The notes beneath the pieces were generated by a model. It saw nothing but the letters and a program-made list of their open reading frames with translations. It was not told where the DNA came from and searched no databases. This document shows, piece by piece, positions 24,410-32,296 of a stretch of 64,000 bases of DNA. The stretch covers positions 62,001 through 126,000 of the forward strand of contig NZ_BSOS01000090.1 of NCBI RefSeq assembly GCF_030160635.1, read 5' to 3'. This stretch comes from Acidocella aquatica (GTDB taxonomy: Bacteria > Pseudomonadota > Alphaproteobacteria > Acetobacterales > Acetobacteraceae). The first letter of the stretch is position 1, and every line of letters starts with the position of its first letter. Both the position numbers and the translations under genes were made by a program.

Positions 24410-25122
24410 AAAACGTCAACCGCCGTTCCATGCTCTTTCGCGCCATGGCGCTGGGGGCCGTGAGCACCTTGCCCGGCTGTGACTACGAAGACCCGGCCCA
24501 CCCGGACATTGCCGATAAATTCCTGCATGCCATGTCCGCCTGGAACGACCGCGTGCAGGAGGCGCTGTTCGACCCGCACACGCTGGCGCCGACCTTCCGG
24601 GCGGACCAGATCACCAACCCGCCGCGCTTCAACGCCTTCTACGACATCTCCCAGGTCCCGGTGGTGGACCCGGCAACCTATCAGCTCGAGCTTGGCGGCC
24701 AGATACAGGACAAATCCCCCTGGACCCTGGCGGCGCTGAACGCGCTGGCGCAGACTTCGCAGATCACCCGGCTCACCTGCGTCGAAGGCTGGCGCGTGAT
24801 CGGCGAATGGGAGGGGGTGCCGCTGGGCGATTTCTTGCGCCGCATCGGCGCCGACACCACCTGCCGCTATGTTTCCTTCAAATGCGCGGACGGATATTAT
24901 TCGAGCATCGACATGCCCTCCGCTCTGCACCCGCAAACCATACTGGCGTTGAAATTCCTGGGCGCGCCGCTTACCCCGCCCTTTGGCGCGCCCGTGCGCC
25001 TGCGCATCCCCACCAAGCTCGGCTTTAAAAACCCGAAATCCATCATGCAACTGGCCGTCACCAACATCTACCCCGGCGGCTATTGGGAGGATCAGGGCTA
25101 CAACTGGTTCAGCGGCTCTTGA
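24406..25122 (+). CDS. SUOX-family molybdopterin oxidoreductase, exported
   Basis: A 238-residue sulfite-oxidase-fold molybdoenzyme. The Mo-ligand cysteine is in 'ITRLTCVEGWRVIGEWEG', followed by 'LGDFLRRIGAD', 'RYVSFKCADGYYSSIDM' and the C-terminal 'LGFKNPKSIMQLAVTNI'. The N-terminus 'NRRSMLFRAMALGAVSTLPGC' combines a twin-arginine pair with a lipobox-like LPGC, so it is probably exported folded by Tat and possibly lipidated. It is shorter than MsrP and lacks its full N-terminus, so methionine-sulfoxide reduction is a hypothesis, not a family assignment. It is coupled to cytochrome b upstream and a DUF1223 protein downstream. Confidence 0.88.
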   Translation: MKNVNRRSMLFRAMALGAVSTLPGCDYEDPAHPDIADKFLHAMSAWNDRVQEALFDPHTLAPTFRADQITNPPRFNAFYDISQVPVVDPATYQLELGGQIQDKSPWTLAALNALAQTSQITRLTCVEGWRVIGEWEGVPLGDFLRRIGADTTCRYVSFKCADGYYSSIDMPSALHPQTILALKFLGAPLTPPFGAPVRLRIPTKLGFKNPKSIMQLAVTNIYPGGYWEDQGYNWFSGS

Positions 25123-25793
25123 GGCCTGCGCGCGCCGCCCTGCTGCTGGCCTCCCTGGCCCTTGCCCCGGCCGCCCAGGCGCGCCCGGTGGTGGTGGAGC
25201 TGTTCACCTCGCAGGCATGCGCCTCCTGCCCGCCCGCTGATGCACTGCTCGCCACCTACGCGAAAAACCCCGGCGTGCTGCCGCTCAGCTTTAACGTCAC
25301 CTACTGGAACAGCCCGGTATGGTCAGACCCGGACTCCCTGAAAGCCGCCACCGCCCGCCAGGCTTGGTACGCCGGCCTCGCCAACAGCCAGAGCGTATAC
25401 ACGCCGCAGGCCATCGTGGACGGCACCGTGCAGCTGGTTGGCTCCGACGCCACCAAACTCGCCGCCGCCATCGCCGCCGCGCAAGCCGCCCCGGCGGGGG
25501 ATGTGCCGGTGAGCGTGAAGGATGGCGCCATGGTGCGCCTCGTCATCGGCATGGGCAGCGGCAGCGGCAATATTCTGCTGCTCGGCTTCGATGCCAGACA
25601 CATCACGCATATCGGCGGCGGTGAAAACAGCGGCGCGGTGGTCACCGAGGTGAATGTGGTGCGCAGCATCACCAGCCTCGGCCCGTGGAGCGGACAACAG
25701 ATGGCCATGAGCATGTCCCGCCCCGCGGGTCAGCACATGGCGGTGCTGCTGCAGGCCAACAACGGCGCGATCCTCGGGGCGGGCACGAACTAG
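25119..25793 (+). CDS. DUF1223 secreted thioredoxin-like protein
   Basis: A 224-residue protein beginning at TTG 25119 with a perfect signal peptide (MRPARAALLLASLALAPAAQA). TTG overlaps the upstream TGA (TTGA); starting further upstream breaks the signal peptide. The mature protein opens 'RPVVVELFTSQACASCPPAD' with a CxxC in the thioredoxin position, then 'VTYWNSPVWSDP' and 'YTPQAIVDGTVQLVGSD', the DUF1223 pattern. Function is not established; a periplasmic dithiol role fits the neighbouring redox genes. A long imperfect palindrome follows 2 nt after the stop. Confidence 0.9.
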   Translation: MRPARAALLLASLALAPAAQARPVVVELFTSQACASCPPADALLATYAKNPGVLPLSFNVTYWNSPVWSDPDSLKAATARQAWYAGLANSQSVYTPQAIVDGTVQLVGSDATKLAAAIAAAQAAPAGDVPVSVKDGAMVRLVIGMGSGSGNILLLGFDARHITHIGGGENSGAVVTEVNVVRSITSLGPWSGQQMAMSMSRPAGQHMAVLLQANNGAILGAGTN

Positions 25794-25795
25794 GT

Positions 25796-25845
25796 TGCGA
25801 TCGTTTGAGGGTCGCTCGGATGAGCGAGCCGAAAACATTGATCGC
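25796..25845. repeat. Imperfect long palindrome, relative of the 42.3-kb palindrome
   Basis: The left arm TGCGATCGTTTGAGG followed by GTCGCTC is nearly identical to the element at 42262-42313. The right arm (TGAGCGA ... GATCGC) is diverged, so the hairpin is interrupted. It starts 2 nt after a stop codon, like the other copy, suggesting a dispersed family placed at 3' ends of genes, perhaps terminating transcription or protecting mRNA. Confidence 0.75.
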
Positions 25846-25858
25846 CCTCGGAAAAAGA

Positions 25859-25897
25859 GGCAGAGCATGATCGCAGTTAAAGCGGTCATGCTCTGCC
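25859..25897. repeat. Perfect 12-bp stem-loop following the palindrome
   Basis: GGCAGAGCATGA (25859-25870) pairs perfectly with TCATGCTCTGCC (25886-25897) around a 15-nt loop. With the preceding palindrome it makes a two-hairpin unit between the DUF1223 gene and the GT39 gene. No T-run follows on the plus strand. Confidence 0.7.
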
Positions 25898-25927
25898 ACC
25901 GGCTTGCCAAGCCCGCCACACCGCGCC

Positions 25928-27406
25928 ATGCAAACGGGCATGAAGAATGCCCTCATCACCGTGCTGCTGGCCACGACCCTGCGCCTGATATTCGCCCGCT
26001 ACACCGGGCTGGGAATTGATGAGAGCTACATGGTGGCGGCCAGCCACCAGTTCGCCGCCTCGTATTTCGACCATCCCCTGGCCTCCTGGTGGCTGGAGCT
26101 GGGCAGCCGCTGGGTGTTCGGCAGTGCCGACCCGATTGTGGTGCGCCTGCCGTTCATCATCCTCTCGGCTGTTTCTTCCTGGCTGCTTTATCTGCTCACA
26201 ACCAGGCTTTATGGCGCGCGCGCGGGGTTCTGGGCGGTGGTGGCCTATAACATCTCACCCGTGTTCTCGCTCGCCTTTGGCTGCTGGGTCCTGCCCGACG
26301 GCCCGCTCGACGCCTCCCTGCTCGCCGCCGCCTATGCGCTGAGCCGCGCGCTTGGCGTGGCCGATGGCGAGGCCGAGCCGGAAGCGCGCTGGTGGGCGGC
26401 GGCGGGGTTTTTCGCCGGGCTGGCGATGTTGAGCAAATACAGCGCCGCGCTGGTGCTGCTGGGGGCGGTGTTCGTGCTCCTCACAGACCCTCTGGCGCGC
26501 ACCCAGTTGCGCCGCCTCGCCCCCTGGGGTGCGGGGGTTCTGGCGGTGTTGATGTTCACGCCGGTGCTTTATTGGAACGCGCGGCACGGCTGGCAGTCCT
26601 TCGGCTACCAGAGCGGGCGGGCGCTAGGGCTGCGGCTGCATCCGCTGGCGCCTTTGAGCATCTGGGGCGGCGAGGCGCTGTTCGTGCTGCCCTGGCTATG
26701 GGTGCCGATGATGGGCCTGCTGCTGGGCGCGCTGCGCCGCGGACCGCGGGAGCGGCGCGGCTGGATGCTGAGCTGCCTGGCGATTTTGCCTGTGGTGCTG
26801 TTCTCGCTGGTCGGTATCTGGTCATCCACCCGTATTCTCTACCATTGGGCAACGCCGGGGTATCTGCTGCTGTTGCCGATGCTCGGCCATTGGGCCGCGG
26901 GCTGGCACCCGCGCTGGCGCAACGCGGTTGCTGTGTTCTCGGCTTTATTGCTGACCAGCGCCGCTCTGTTGATCGCGGCCGAGGTGACCTACGGCATTAT
27001 CCCCAATTCAGCGATACCCGCCAAACCTGGAAAATCGCCCTTGCTGCAGGTGGTGAACTGGGATTCGCTCGCCCCCGAAATTCCCCCCGGCATCGATGCG
27101 GTGGCGGCATTGCGCTGGTACGACGCGGGGAAAATCGGCTACGCCCTGCGCGGCACCGCAACCGTTGTCACGGTCTTCGGGCCGGAGCCGCACGAATTTG
27201 GCAATGCCGCGCCGCCGTCCTCGTTACTGGGTAAAAACATTCTGCTTATCGCCATGCCCGGCAATGCGGCCAAAATCGGCGCGCTCTACGCGCCTTATTT
27301 TAAGACTTTGCAGCCAGGGCCAACGCTTACCGTGATGGACCACGGCCAGCTCCTGTTGGCGATCCCGACTTTTACTGGCACGGATCTGCTCTCGGCTCCA
27401 CAATAG
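25928..27406 (+). CDS. GT39/ArnT-like membrane glycosyltransferase
   Basis: A 492-residue polytopic protein of the dolichyl-phosphate-mannose/ArnT class, which moves sugars from polyprenyl-phosphate donors onto protein or lipid on the periplasmic face. The first luminal loop has the catalytic acidic pair in 'TGLGIDESYMVAASHQFA' and 'YFDHPLASWWLELGSRWVFG', with about ten further helices and a soluble tail. ATG 25928 is used; ATG 25940 is possible. It stands alone between repeat hairpins and a terminator. Donor and acceptor are unknown. Confidence 0.88.
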   Translation: MQTGMKNALITVLLATTLRLIFARYTGLGIDESYMVAASHQFAASYFDHPLASWWLELGSRWVFGSADPIVVRLPFIILSAVSSWLLYLLTTRLYGARAGFWAVVAYNISPVFSLAFGCWVLPDGPLDASLLAAAYALSRALGVADGEAEPEARWWAAAGFFAGLAMLSKYSAALVLLGAVFVLLTDPLARTQLRRLAPWGAGVLAVLMFTPVLYWNARHGWQSFGYQSGRALGLRLHPLAPLSIWGGEALFVLPWLWVPMMGLLLGALRRGPRERRGWMLSCLAILPVVLFSLVGIWSSTRILYHWATPGYLLLLPMLGHWAAGWHPRWRNAVAVFSALLLTSAALLIAAEVTYGIIPNSAIPAKPGKSPLLQVVNWDSLAPEIPPGIDAVAALRWYDAGKIGYALRGTATVVTVFGPEPHEFGNAAPPSSLLGKNILLIAMPGNAAKIGALYAPYFKTLQPGPTLTVMDHGQLLLAIPTFTGTDLLSAPQ

Positions 27407-27425
27407 AGGGGGCTTTCGCCCCCTC
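27406..27425. terminator. Hairpin between convergent GT39 and hsp20 genes
   Basis: GAGGGGGC (27406-27413) pairs with GCCCCCTC (27418-27425) around TTTC. It starts at the last base of the GT39 stop codon and sits between two convergent genes, so it probably serves both as a terminator. Neither side has a proper T-run. Confidence 0.6.
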
Positions 27426-27433
27426 CTTGCTGA

Positions 27434-27889
27434 TTACGCCGCGTGTGGCAGCTCCACCGTGGCACTGCCCGCCTTGGTCGCATCGACAACCGCGATACGG
27501 CGCGGCTTCGCCGATTCCGGCACCACGCGCTTGATTGACACATGTAAAAGTCCGTTGGCGATATCAGCACCTTCGACAACCATGTGGTCAGCCAGCACAA
27601 AACGCCGGGTAAACGCCCGCGCCGCGATGCCACGATGCAGGAACTCGCCTTTCGCCGCGGTTTCGGCCACGCGGCCGGCGACGATGAGAGCGTTATCCTT
27701 CACCGTAAGTTCGATATCCTCGGCCGAAAAACCCGCCACCGCGAGGGTAAGGCGGTAGGATTCGTCGCCGGTTTTCTCGATGTTGTAAGGGGGATAGCTC
27801 GCGGCATCCTGCGGGATGGTGTCCGCCAGACGCGCCAGACGGTCAAAGCCGATCGCGGTGCGGAATAAGGGCGTGAAATCATAAGTCAT
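27434..27889 (-). CDS. Hsp20-family small heat shock protein (IbpA-like)
   Basis: A 151-residue ATP-independent holdase that binds unfolding proteins in large oligomers. It has the alphaproteobacterial N-terminus 'MTYDFTPLFRTAIGFDRL', an alpha-crystallin domain ('YNIEKTGDESYRLTLAVAGF' to 'ARAFTRRFVLADHMVV', about 35-125) with 'GLLHVSIKR', and a C-terminal tail. ATG 27889 has AGGAGG upstream. Expression is probably controlled twice: by a heat-shock-type promoter at 27996-28023 and by a ROSE-like RNA thermometer in the leader, where the ribosome-binding site is paired. Confidence 0.94.
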   Translation of the reverse strand: MTYDFTPLFRTAIGFDRLARLADTIPQDAASYPPYNIEKTGDESYRLTLAVAGFSAEDIELTVKDNALIVAGRVAETAAKGEFLHRGIAARAFTRRFVLADHMVVEGADIANGLLHVSIKRVVPESAKPRRIAVVDATKAGSATVELPHAA

Positions 27890-27989
27890 GAGGAAACCTC
27901 CTGAAACAAGCAAGGTTAAAGATATATCCGGCTCCCATCTGGCAAGCCGGCCAGGCGAACGCCCGAACCCTCGGTGAGGCATTCAGGCG
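27890..27989 (-). promoter_or_regulatory. ROSE-like RNA thermometer in the hsp20 leader
   Basis: The roughly 100-nt leader folds into several hairpins, including CCGGCT/AGCCGG and, next to the start codon, CCTTGCT pairing with AGGAGG. In that last hairpin a G is bulged between CCTT and CT, which is the ROSE signature (conserved TTGCT opposite the Shine-Dalgarno). ROSE leaders typically control alphaproteobacterial small heat shock genes, melting at high temperature. Folded by eye only. Confidence 0.65.
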
Positions 27990-27995
27990 ATTTGT

Positions 27996-28023
27996 ATTAT
28001 AGGAAATTTTTTACGCGCTTCAA
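27996..28023 (-). promoter_or_regulatory. Promoter of hsp20 (sigma70/sigma32-like)
   Basis: On the minus strand TTGAAG (28023-28018), 16-nt spacer, TATAAT (28001-27996). The -35 is preceded by C, giving CTTG-N18-CTATAAT, close to the alphaproteobacterial heat-shock sigma-32 pattern. It lies directly upstream of the ROSE-like leader. Confidence 0.65.
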
Positions 28024-28054
28024 GATTTTTTCTTCGAGCGCGATGGCGCCTGTC

Positions 28055-29683
28055 TCAGCCCGCCGCCGCCATCAGCGCGCCGCCGGTCAGGCGCCAGATG
28101 CGGTCTAGCTGTTCCGCCCCGGTGAGGCGGTGGGCGATCAGCACCACCGTGCGCCCCTGCGTGGCGGTATTGAGCACCTTCATGAACTCGGTCTCGGTAT
28201 CGGCATCCAACCCGGCGCAGGGTTCGTCGAGCAGCAGAATCGGCGCTTCGGAGAGCAATGTGCGCGCCAGCGCCAGGCGCCGCCCCTGGCCGCCGGAAAG
28301 ATTCTGCCCGCCCTCGCCCAGCCAGGTGTCCAACCCTTCAGGCAGGCCCATGATGGTCTGCGCCAACTGCGCCGCCTCCAGCGCCGCCCATAGTTTTTCC
28401 TCGCTCGCCGTGGGGTCGCCCAGGCGCAAATTGTTGCGGATGGTATCGGCGAACAAATGCGTGGTCTGGCCGAGATAGGCGATACGGTGGCGCACCGCCT
28501 CGGACGGCAACGCGGCAAGGTCGGCAGCGCCCAGGCGTATCTGCCCGCGCTGGGGCACCACGAGCTTGAGCAGCAGTGCCGCGATGGTGGATTTACCCGC
28601 CCCCGACGGCCCGAGGATGGCGGTGCGCGACCCGGCGGGGAGCTGCAGCGAGAGGTTCTCAAACACAAACGGCAAATTATCGGCGTAGCGGAAGCTGACA
28701 TGCTCGAAGGCGACCGAATTGCCCGCGGGCATCGGCACGGGGGCTAGCGGTTCGGCCACCGCAGGCGGCGCGGTTGCGGCTTCCACCACCCGGGCGGCGG
28801 CGGCGCGCGCCTGGCCGTAGAGCAACCCGGCGCGGGGCAGGCCGAGCACCGTCTCAAACGCGGTGATCAGCACGAAAACAGTTATTACGGTAAACACTGG
28901 CGCCCCGGCCAGGCCGATCAGCATCGCCAGCAGCAGCCCCGCCTGCGCCGCGATAAACGCGATTGCATTCAACGCGCTGGTCTGCCCGGCCAGCTCGCGC
29001 TGCGCCGCCAGATACGCCGCCTCGCGCGCCTGCACGGCGGCGAGCATCCGCCCCTCGGCTGCGTATATCTTCACCTCGCGCAGGCCCGAGAGCGCATCCA
29101 GCGCGGCGCTGCGCAGGCCAGACATCGCAAGCCCGGCGCGGGCGCCGTTTTGCCCCGCCGCGCGCGCCGCCAGCGCGGGCAGATAAAAAGCGACAAAGCC
29201 AAACGGCAGCAACACCGCCAGCGCCCAGGGATGCTCATGCCAGAGCAGCACCGCCAGCACGGGGGTGAGCAGCACCGCGCCCAGCAGAGGCAGGAAAATC
29301 CGCAGGAACAGGCCATCCAACGCATCGACATCATTGACCAGCCGCGCCAGCGCATCGCCCGCGCGGCGGTAGCCAAGCCCGCCGGCGGCACTGCGCGCCA
29401 AGCCGGTGAACAGCCAGATGCGCAGACCCGCCAAGGCGCGGAACATCGCCTCATGCGTGAACACGCGCTCCAGATAGCGCAGCACCACCCGCGCAGCGCC
29501 GATATATTGCAGCATCGCCGGCACCAGCACGCCGCCGCCCAGCAGCGAGAGCGCGATATAGCGGCCGGAAGCCCCCATGAGCGCCAGCCCCGCCGCCAGC
29601 GCCGCCAGGAACAGCGCGGCGCCAAATATCATCCAGCCCGCCTGGCGCCACCACAACAGGAAAATCCGCGATACCGGGCTCAT
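28055..29683 (-). CDS. cydC: Thiol reductant ABC exporter subunit CydC
   Basis: CydC pairs with CydD to export glutathione and cysteine to the periplasm, needed for assembly of cytochrome bd and c-type cytochromes. The 542-residue half-transporter has six membrane helices (about 15-310) and a C-terminal ATPase with Walker A 'GPSGAGKST', signature 'LSGGQGRRLALAR' and Walker B 'ILLLDEPCAGLD'. Residues 'YRRAGDALARLVNDVDALD' are typical of CydC. It overlaps cydD by 4 nt and is the second gene of the operon. No cydAB is in the window. Confidence 0.93.
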   Translation of the reverse strand: MSPVSRIFLLWWRQAGWMIFGAALFLAALAAGLALMGASGRYIALSLLGGGVLVPAMLQYIGAARVVLRYLERVFTHEAMFRALAGLRIWLFTGLARSAAGGLGYRRAGDALARLVNDVDALDGLFLRIFLPLLGAVLLTPVLAVLLWHEHPWALAVLLPFGFVAFYLPALAARAAGQNGARAGLAMSGLRSAALDALSGLREVKIYAAEGRMLAAVQAREAAYLAAQRELAGQTSALNAIAFIAAQAGLLLAMLIGLAGAPVFTVITVFVLITAFETVLGLPRAGLLYGQARAAAARVVEAATAPPAVAEPLAPVPMPAGNSVAFEHVSFRYADNLPFVFENLSLQLPAGSRTAILGPSGAGKSTIAALLLKLVVPQRGQIRLGAADLAALPSEAVRHRIAYLGQTTHLFADTIRNNLRLGDPTASEEKLWAALEAAQLAQTIMGLPEGLDTWLGEGGQNLSGGQGRRLALARTLLSEAPILLLDEPCAGLDADTETEFMKVLNTATQGRTVVLIAHRLTGAEQLDRIWRLTGGALMAAAG

Positions 29684-31368
29684 GCCAGCACCTCGCGCCT
29701 GCGCGCATGGCGCAGCGAGTCCAGATCCAGCCGCTTCGCCCCGGAGTTGCGCGCGAACTCCACCGCGATGGCTGAATGAGTCGCCATAATAACGGTGCGC
29801 CCGGTGGCCAGACGCTTGATGCTCTCCAGCACCTCGCGCTCCACCGCGGGGTCGAGATGCGCGGTCGGCTCATCGAGCAGCAGCAGCGGCGCGTCCTTCA
29901 GAAACGCGCGGGCAATGGCGATGCGCTGCGCCTGCCCGCCCGAGAGGCCAAAGCCCCCCTCGCCCAGCGGCGTTTTAACCCCCTCGGGCAGAGAGTCGAC
30001 CAGCGCGGAGAGCTGCGCGTTGCGGATCGCCTCGGCAACATCCTCATCCGCCGCCTCTGGCCGGGCGAAACGGATGTTCTCCTCAATGGTGCCCGCGAAA
30101 ATCATCGGCTTCTGGCCGATCCAGCCGATCATCTTGGTCCGCGCGGCGGGGATCAGTACCGGCAGGTCGACGCTGTTGATCGTCACGCGGCCGGAATCGG
30201 GCGTGATGAAGCCGAGAATCAGATCCATGATCGTGGATTTGCCCGCGCCGGACGCGCCGGTGAGCAGCAATATCTCCCCGCTGACCGCGCGGAAGGAGAG
30301 ATGCTCCAGCACCGGGCCGCGGGCGGCATCCCAGGTGAAGGAAACATCCTCGAACGCCAGGGTCAGCCCATGCGCGGCGACGCTGCGGATGTCGGCGGCG
30401 GGCACCGGGGCGGGTGGTTCCGGCAGCGCGCAAAACGCATCGGCCACGGCCTCGGCCGCCATGCGGTCGGCATACACGGCGGAGAATGCCCGCAGCGGCG
30501 CGAAGAACTCGGGCACCAGCAGCAAAATGAACAAGGCCGTGGGCGCCAGGGCATGGTCATGGCGCAGCGGCCCGGCGAAACGCAACACAATGACAACCAG
30601 CGCCGCCGCCGCCGCCAGGTCCAGCGCCGTGGAGGAGAGAAACGCCACGCGCAGCACCCGCATGGTGCGCTGGCGCAACTCGCGCGCCGCCGCCGCCAGG
30701 GCGCGGGCCTCATCCGCCGCCCGCCCGGCCAGAACAATGGTGGAAATACCACGTATCCGGTCCAAAAACCGCGTCTGCAGGCGTGTGAGGGCAATAAACT
30801 GCCGCTTGGCCGCCACGCCCGCGCCAATCCCCGCCACCGCCATGGCAAAAGGCACCAGCAGCCCGGCGGTGAGCAACACCACGCCCGCGCGCCAGTCCAC
30901 CCACAACACCACCAGCCCCACCAGCGCCGGGCCGATTATCGCCAGCGCGGTCGCCGGTATCCAGCGCGCGTGCAAACCTTCCATGGCCTCCACCCGGTCC
31001 ACCGCCGTGGCGGCGAGTTCGCCTGAATGCTTGCCGCGCAGCCCCACCGGCCCCAGCGCCAGAATTGTGGACAGCACCGTGTTGCGCAACCGCCGCCGCG
31101 CCGCCGCCCCGCGCTCGAATCCCAGCCGCTCCGCCTGCATGCCGGCCGCCGCGCGCAGGGCCGCGAAAGCAATAAAGCCAATGGCATAGAGCACAACCGG
31201 CAGTCCGCGCGGCGCCAGATGCAACACGGCGGTTAGCAGATATGCCGCGCACCAGGCCTGGGCGATGCCAAGCCCCACCTGCGCCGCTCCCAATAAAACC
31301 GGCAGCCGCGCCGCACTCTGGCCGCGCTTCTGCTCCGCCCGCACCCACGCTTTTGTCTCAGCACTCAT
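29680..31368 (-). CDS. cydD: Thiol reductant ABC exporter subunit CydD
   Basis: Partner of CydC; a 562-residue ABC half-transporter with six helices and an ATPase domain carrying Walker A 'TGASGAGKST', signature 'LSGGQAQRIAIARAFL' and Walker B 'LLLLDEPTAHLD'. CydD features include 'GVAAKRQFIALTRLQTRFLDRI' and 'TVIMATHS' after the H-loop. ATG 31368 (MSAETKAWVR) is chosen from the start of homology; an upstream ATG would add 30 unrelated residues. Divergent from panC across 101 bp. The order cydD-cydC is as in E. coli. Confidence 0.93.
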   Translation of the reverse strand: MSAETKAWVRAEQKRGQSAARLPVLLGAAQVGLGIAQAWCAAYLLTAVLHLAPRGLPVVLYAIGFIAFAALRAAAGMQAERLGFERGAAARRRLRNTVLSTILALGPVGLRGKHSGELAATAVDRVEAMEGLHARWIPATALAIIGPALVGLVVLWVDWRAGVVLLTAGLLVPFAMAVAGIGAGVAAKRQFIALTRLQTRFLDRIRGISTIVLAGRAADEARALAAAARELRQRTMRVLRVAFLSSTALDLAAAAALVVIVLRFAGPLRHDHALAPTALFILLLVPEFFAPLRAFSAVYADRMAAEAVADAFCALPEPPAPVPAADIRSVAAHGLTLAFEDVSFTWDAARGPVLEHLSFRAVSGEILLLTGASGAGKSTIMDLILGFITPDSGRVTINSVDLPVLIPAARTKMIGWIGQKPMIFAGTIEENIRFARPEAADEDVAEAIRNAQLSALVDSLPEGVKTPLGEGGFGLSGGQAQRIAIARAFLKDAPLLLLDEPTAHLDPAVEREVLESIKRLATGRTVIMATHSAIAVEFARNSGAKRLDLDSLRHARRREVLA

Positions 31369-31469
31369 GTCTTCGAGATAGCCGCTGCGGGCGATGCTGC
31401 AAAGGGCGTTCCGCAAACGGTCACACGCCGCACTGGACGCGGGGCGCAAAATCGTCAAAACCGCAGGCT

Positions 31470-32294
31470 ATGAAAATCGCCCGGACCCTGACAGAGCTGC
31501 AAGCGGCCACCAAAACCATGGGAGACACCGCCTTCGTGCCGACCATGGGCGCGTTGCACAGCGGGCATTTATCGTTGCTGGCGGCGGCCAAGGCCGGCGG
31601 GCGGCCGGTGGTGGCCAGCATCTTCGTCAACCCGGCGCAGTTTGGCCCGAACGAGGACTATAACCGCTACCCGCGCGACGAGGCCGGCGATCTCGCCCAG
31701 CTGGAAGCCTCCGGCTGCGATCTGGTCTGGCTGCCTGATGTCCCCACCATGTATCCGGCGCACACCGCCACCACCATCCACGTTTCAGGCCCGGCCACGC
31801 GCTGGGAGGGTGCGGCCCGCCCGACCCATTTCGCCGGGGTCGCCACGGTGGTCGCCAAGCTGTTTGGCCAGATACGCCCGGCCGCCGCCTATTTCGGCGA
31901 GAAGGACTGGCAGCAGGTGCAGGTGATCTCGCGCATGGTGGAGGACCTGCTGCTGCCGGTGAAGATTGTCCCCGTGCCGATCGCCCGCGATGCCGACGGC
32001 CTCGCCCTCTCCTCGCGCAACCGTTTCCTGCTCCCGCCCGAGCGCGCGGCAGCCCCAGCGCTCTACGCGGCGCTGACCAAGGCGGCAAAACATATCGCGG
32101 CCGGTAAGGAAGTCGCGGCGACACTTCACAACGCCCGGCATGATCTGGCCGTGGCCGGAATGGTGCCTGACTACGTCGCGCTGGTGCATGCGCATTCGCT
32201 GGAGCCGCTGGCCGCGCTGGCGCAACCGGCCCGGCTGATCGCCGCCGCCAAGCTCGGCCATGTCCGCCTGCTTGACAACGTGCCGGTCGCGTAA
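31470..32294 (+). CDS. panC: Pantothenate synthetase (pantoate-beta-alanine ligase)
   Basis: PanC joins pantoate and beta-alanine with ATP to make pantothenate for coenzyme A. The 274-residue protein shows 'VPTMGALHSGHLSLL' (HIGH-type nucleotide motif HSGHL), 'SIFVNPAQFGPNEDYNRYPR', 'FGEKDWQQVQVI' and 'ALSSRNRFL'. ATG 31470 fits the family start MKIARTLTEL. Monocistronic, divergent from cydDC; it ends 3 nt before the convergent permease gene. panB is not in the window. Confidence 0.96.
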   Translation: MKIARTLTELQAATKTMGDTAFVPTMGALHSGHLSLLAAAKAGGRPVVASIFVNPAQFGPNEDYNRYPRDEAGDLAQLEASGCDLVWLPDVPTMYPAHTATTIHVSGPATRWEGAARPTHFAGVATVVAKLFGQIRPAAAYFGEKDWQQVQVISRMVEDLLLPVKIVPVPIARDADGLALSSRNRFLLPPERAAAPALYAALTKAAKHIAAGKEVAATLHNARHDLAVAGMVPDYVALVHAHSLEPLAALAQPARLIAAAKLGHVRLLDNVPVA

Positions 32295-32296
32295 CC

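Noticed and set aside
29776-31026. Long plus-strand frames opposite cydD
   Set aside because: Composition is Arg/Gln/Gly-rich shadow coding; the minus strand has all ABC motifs.
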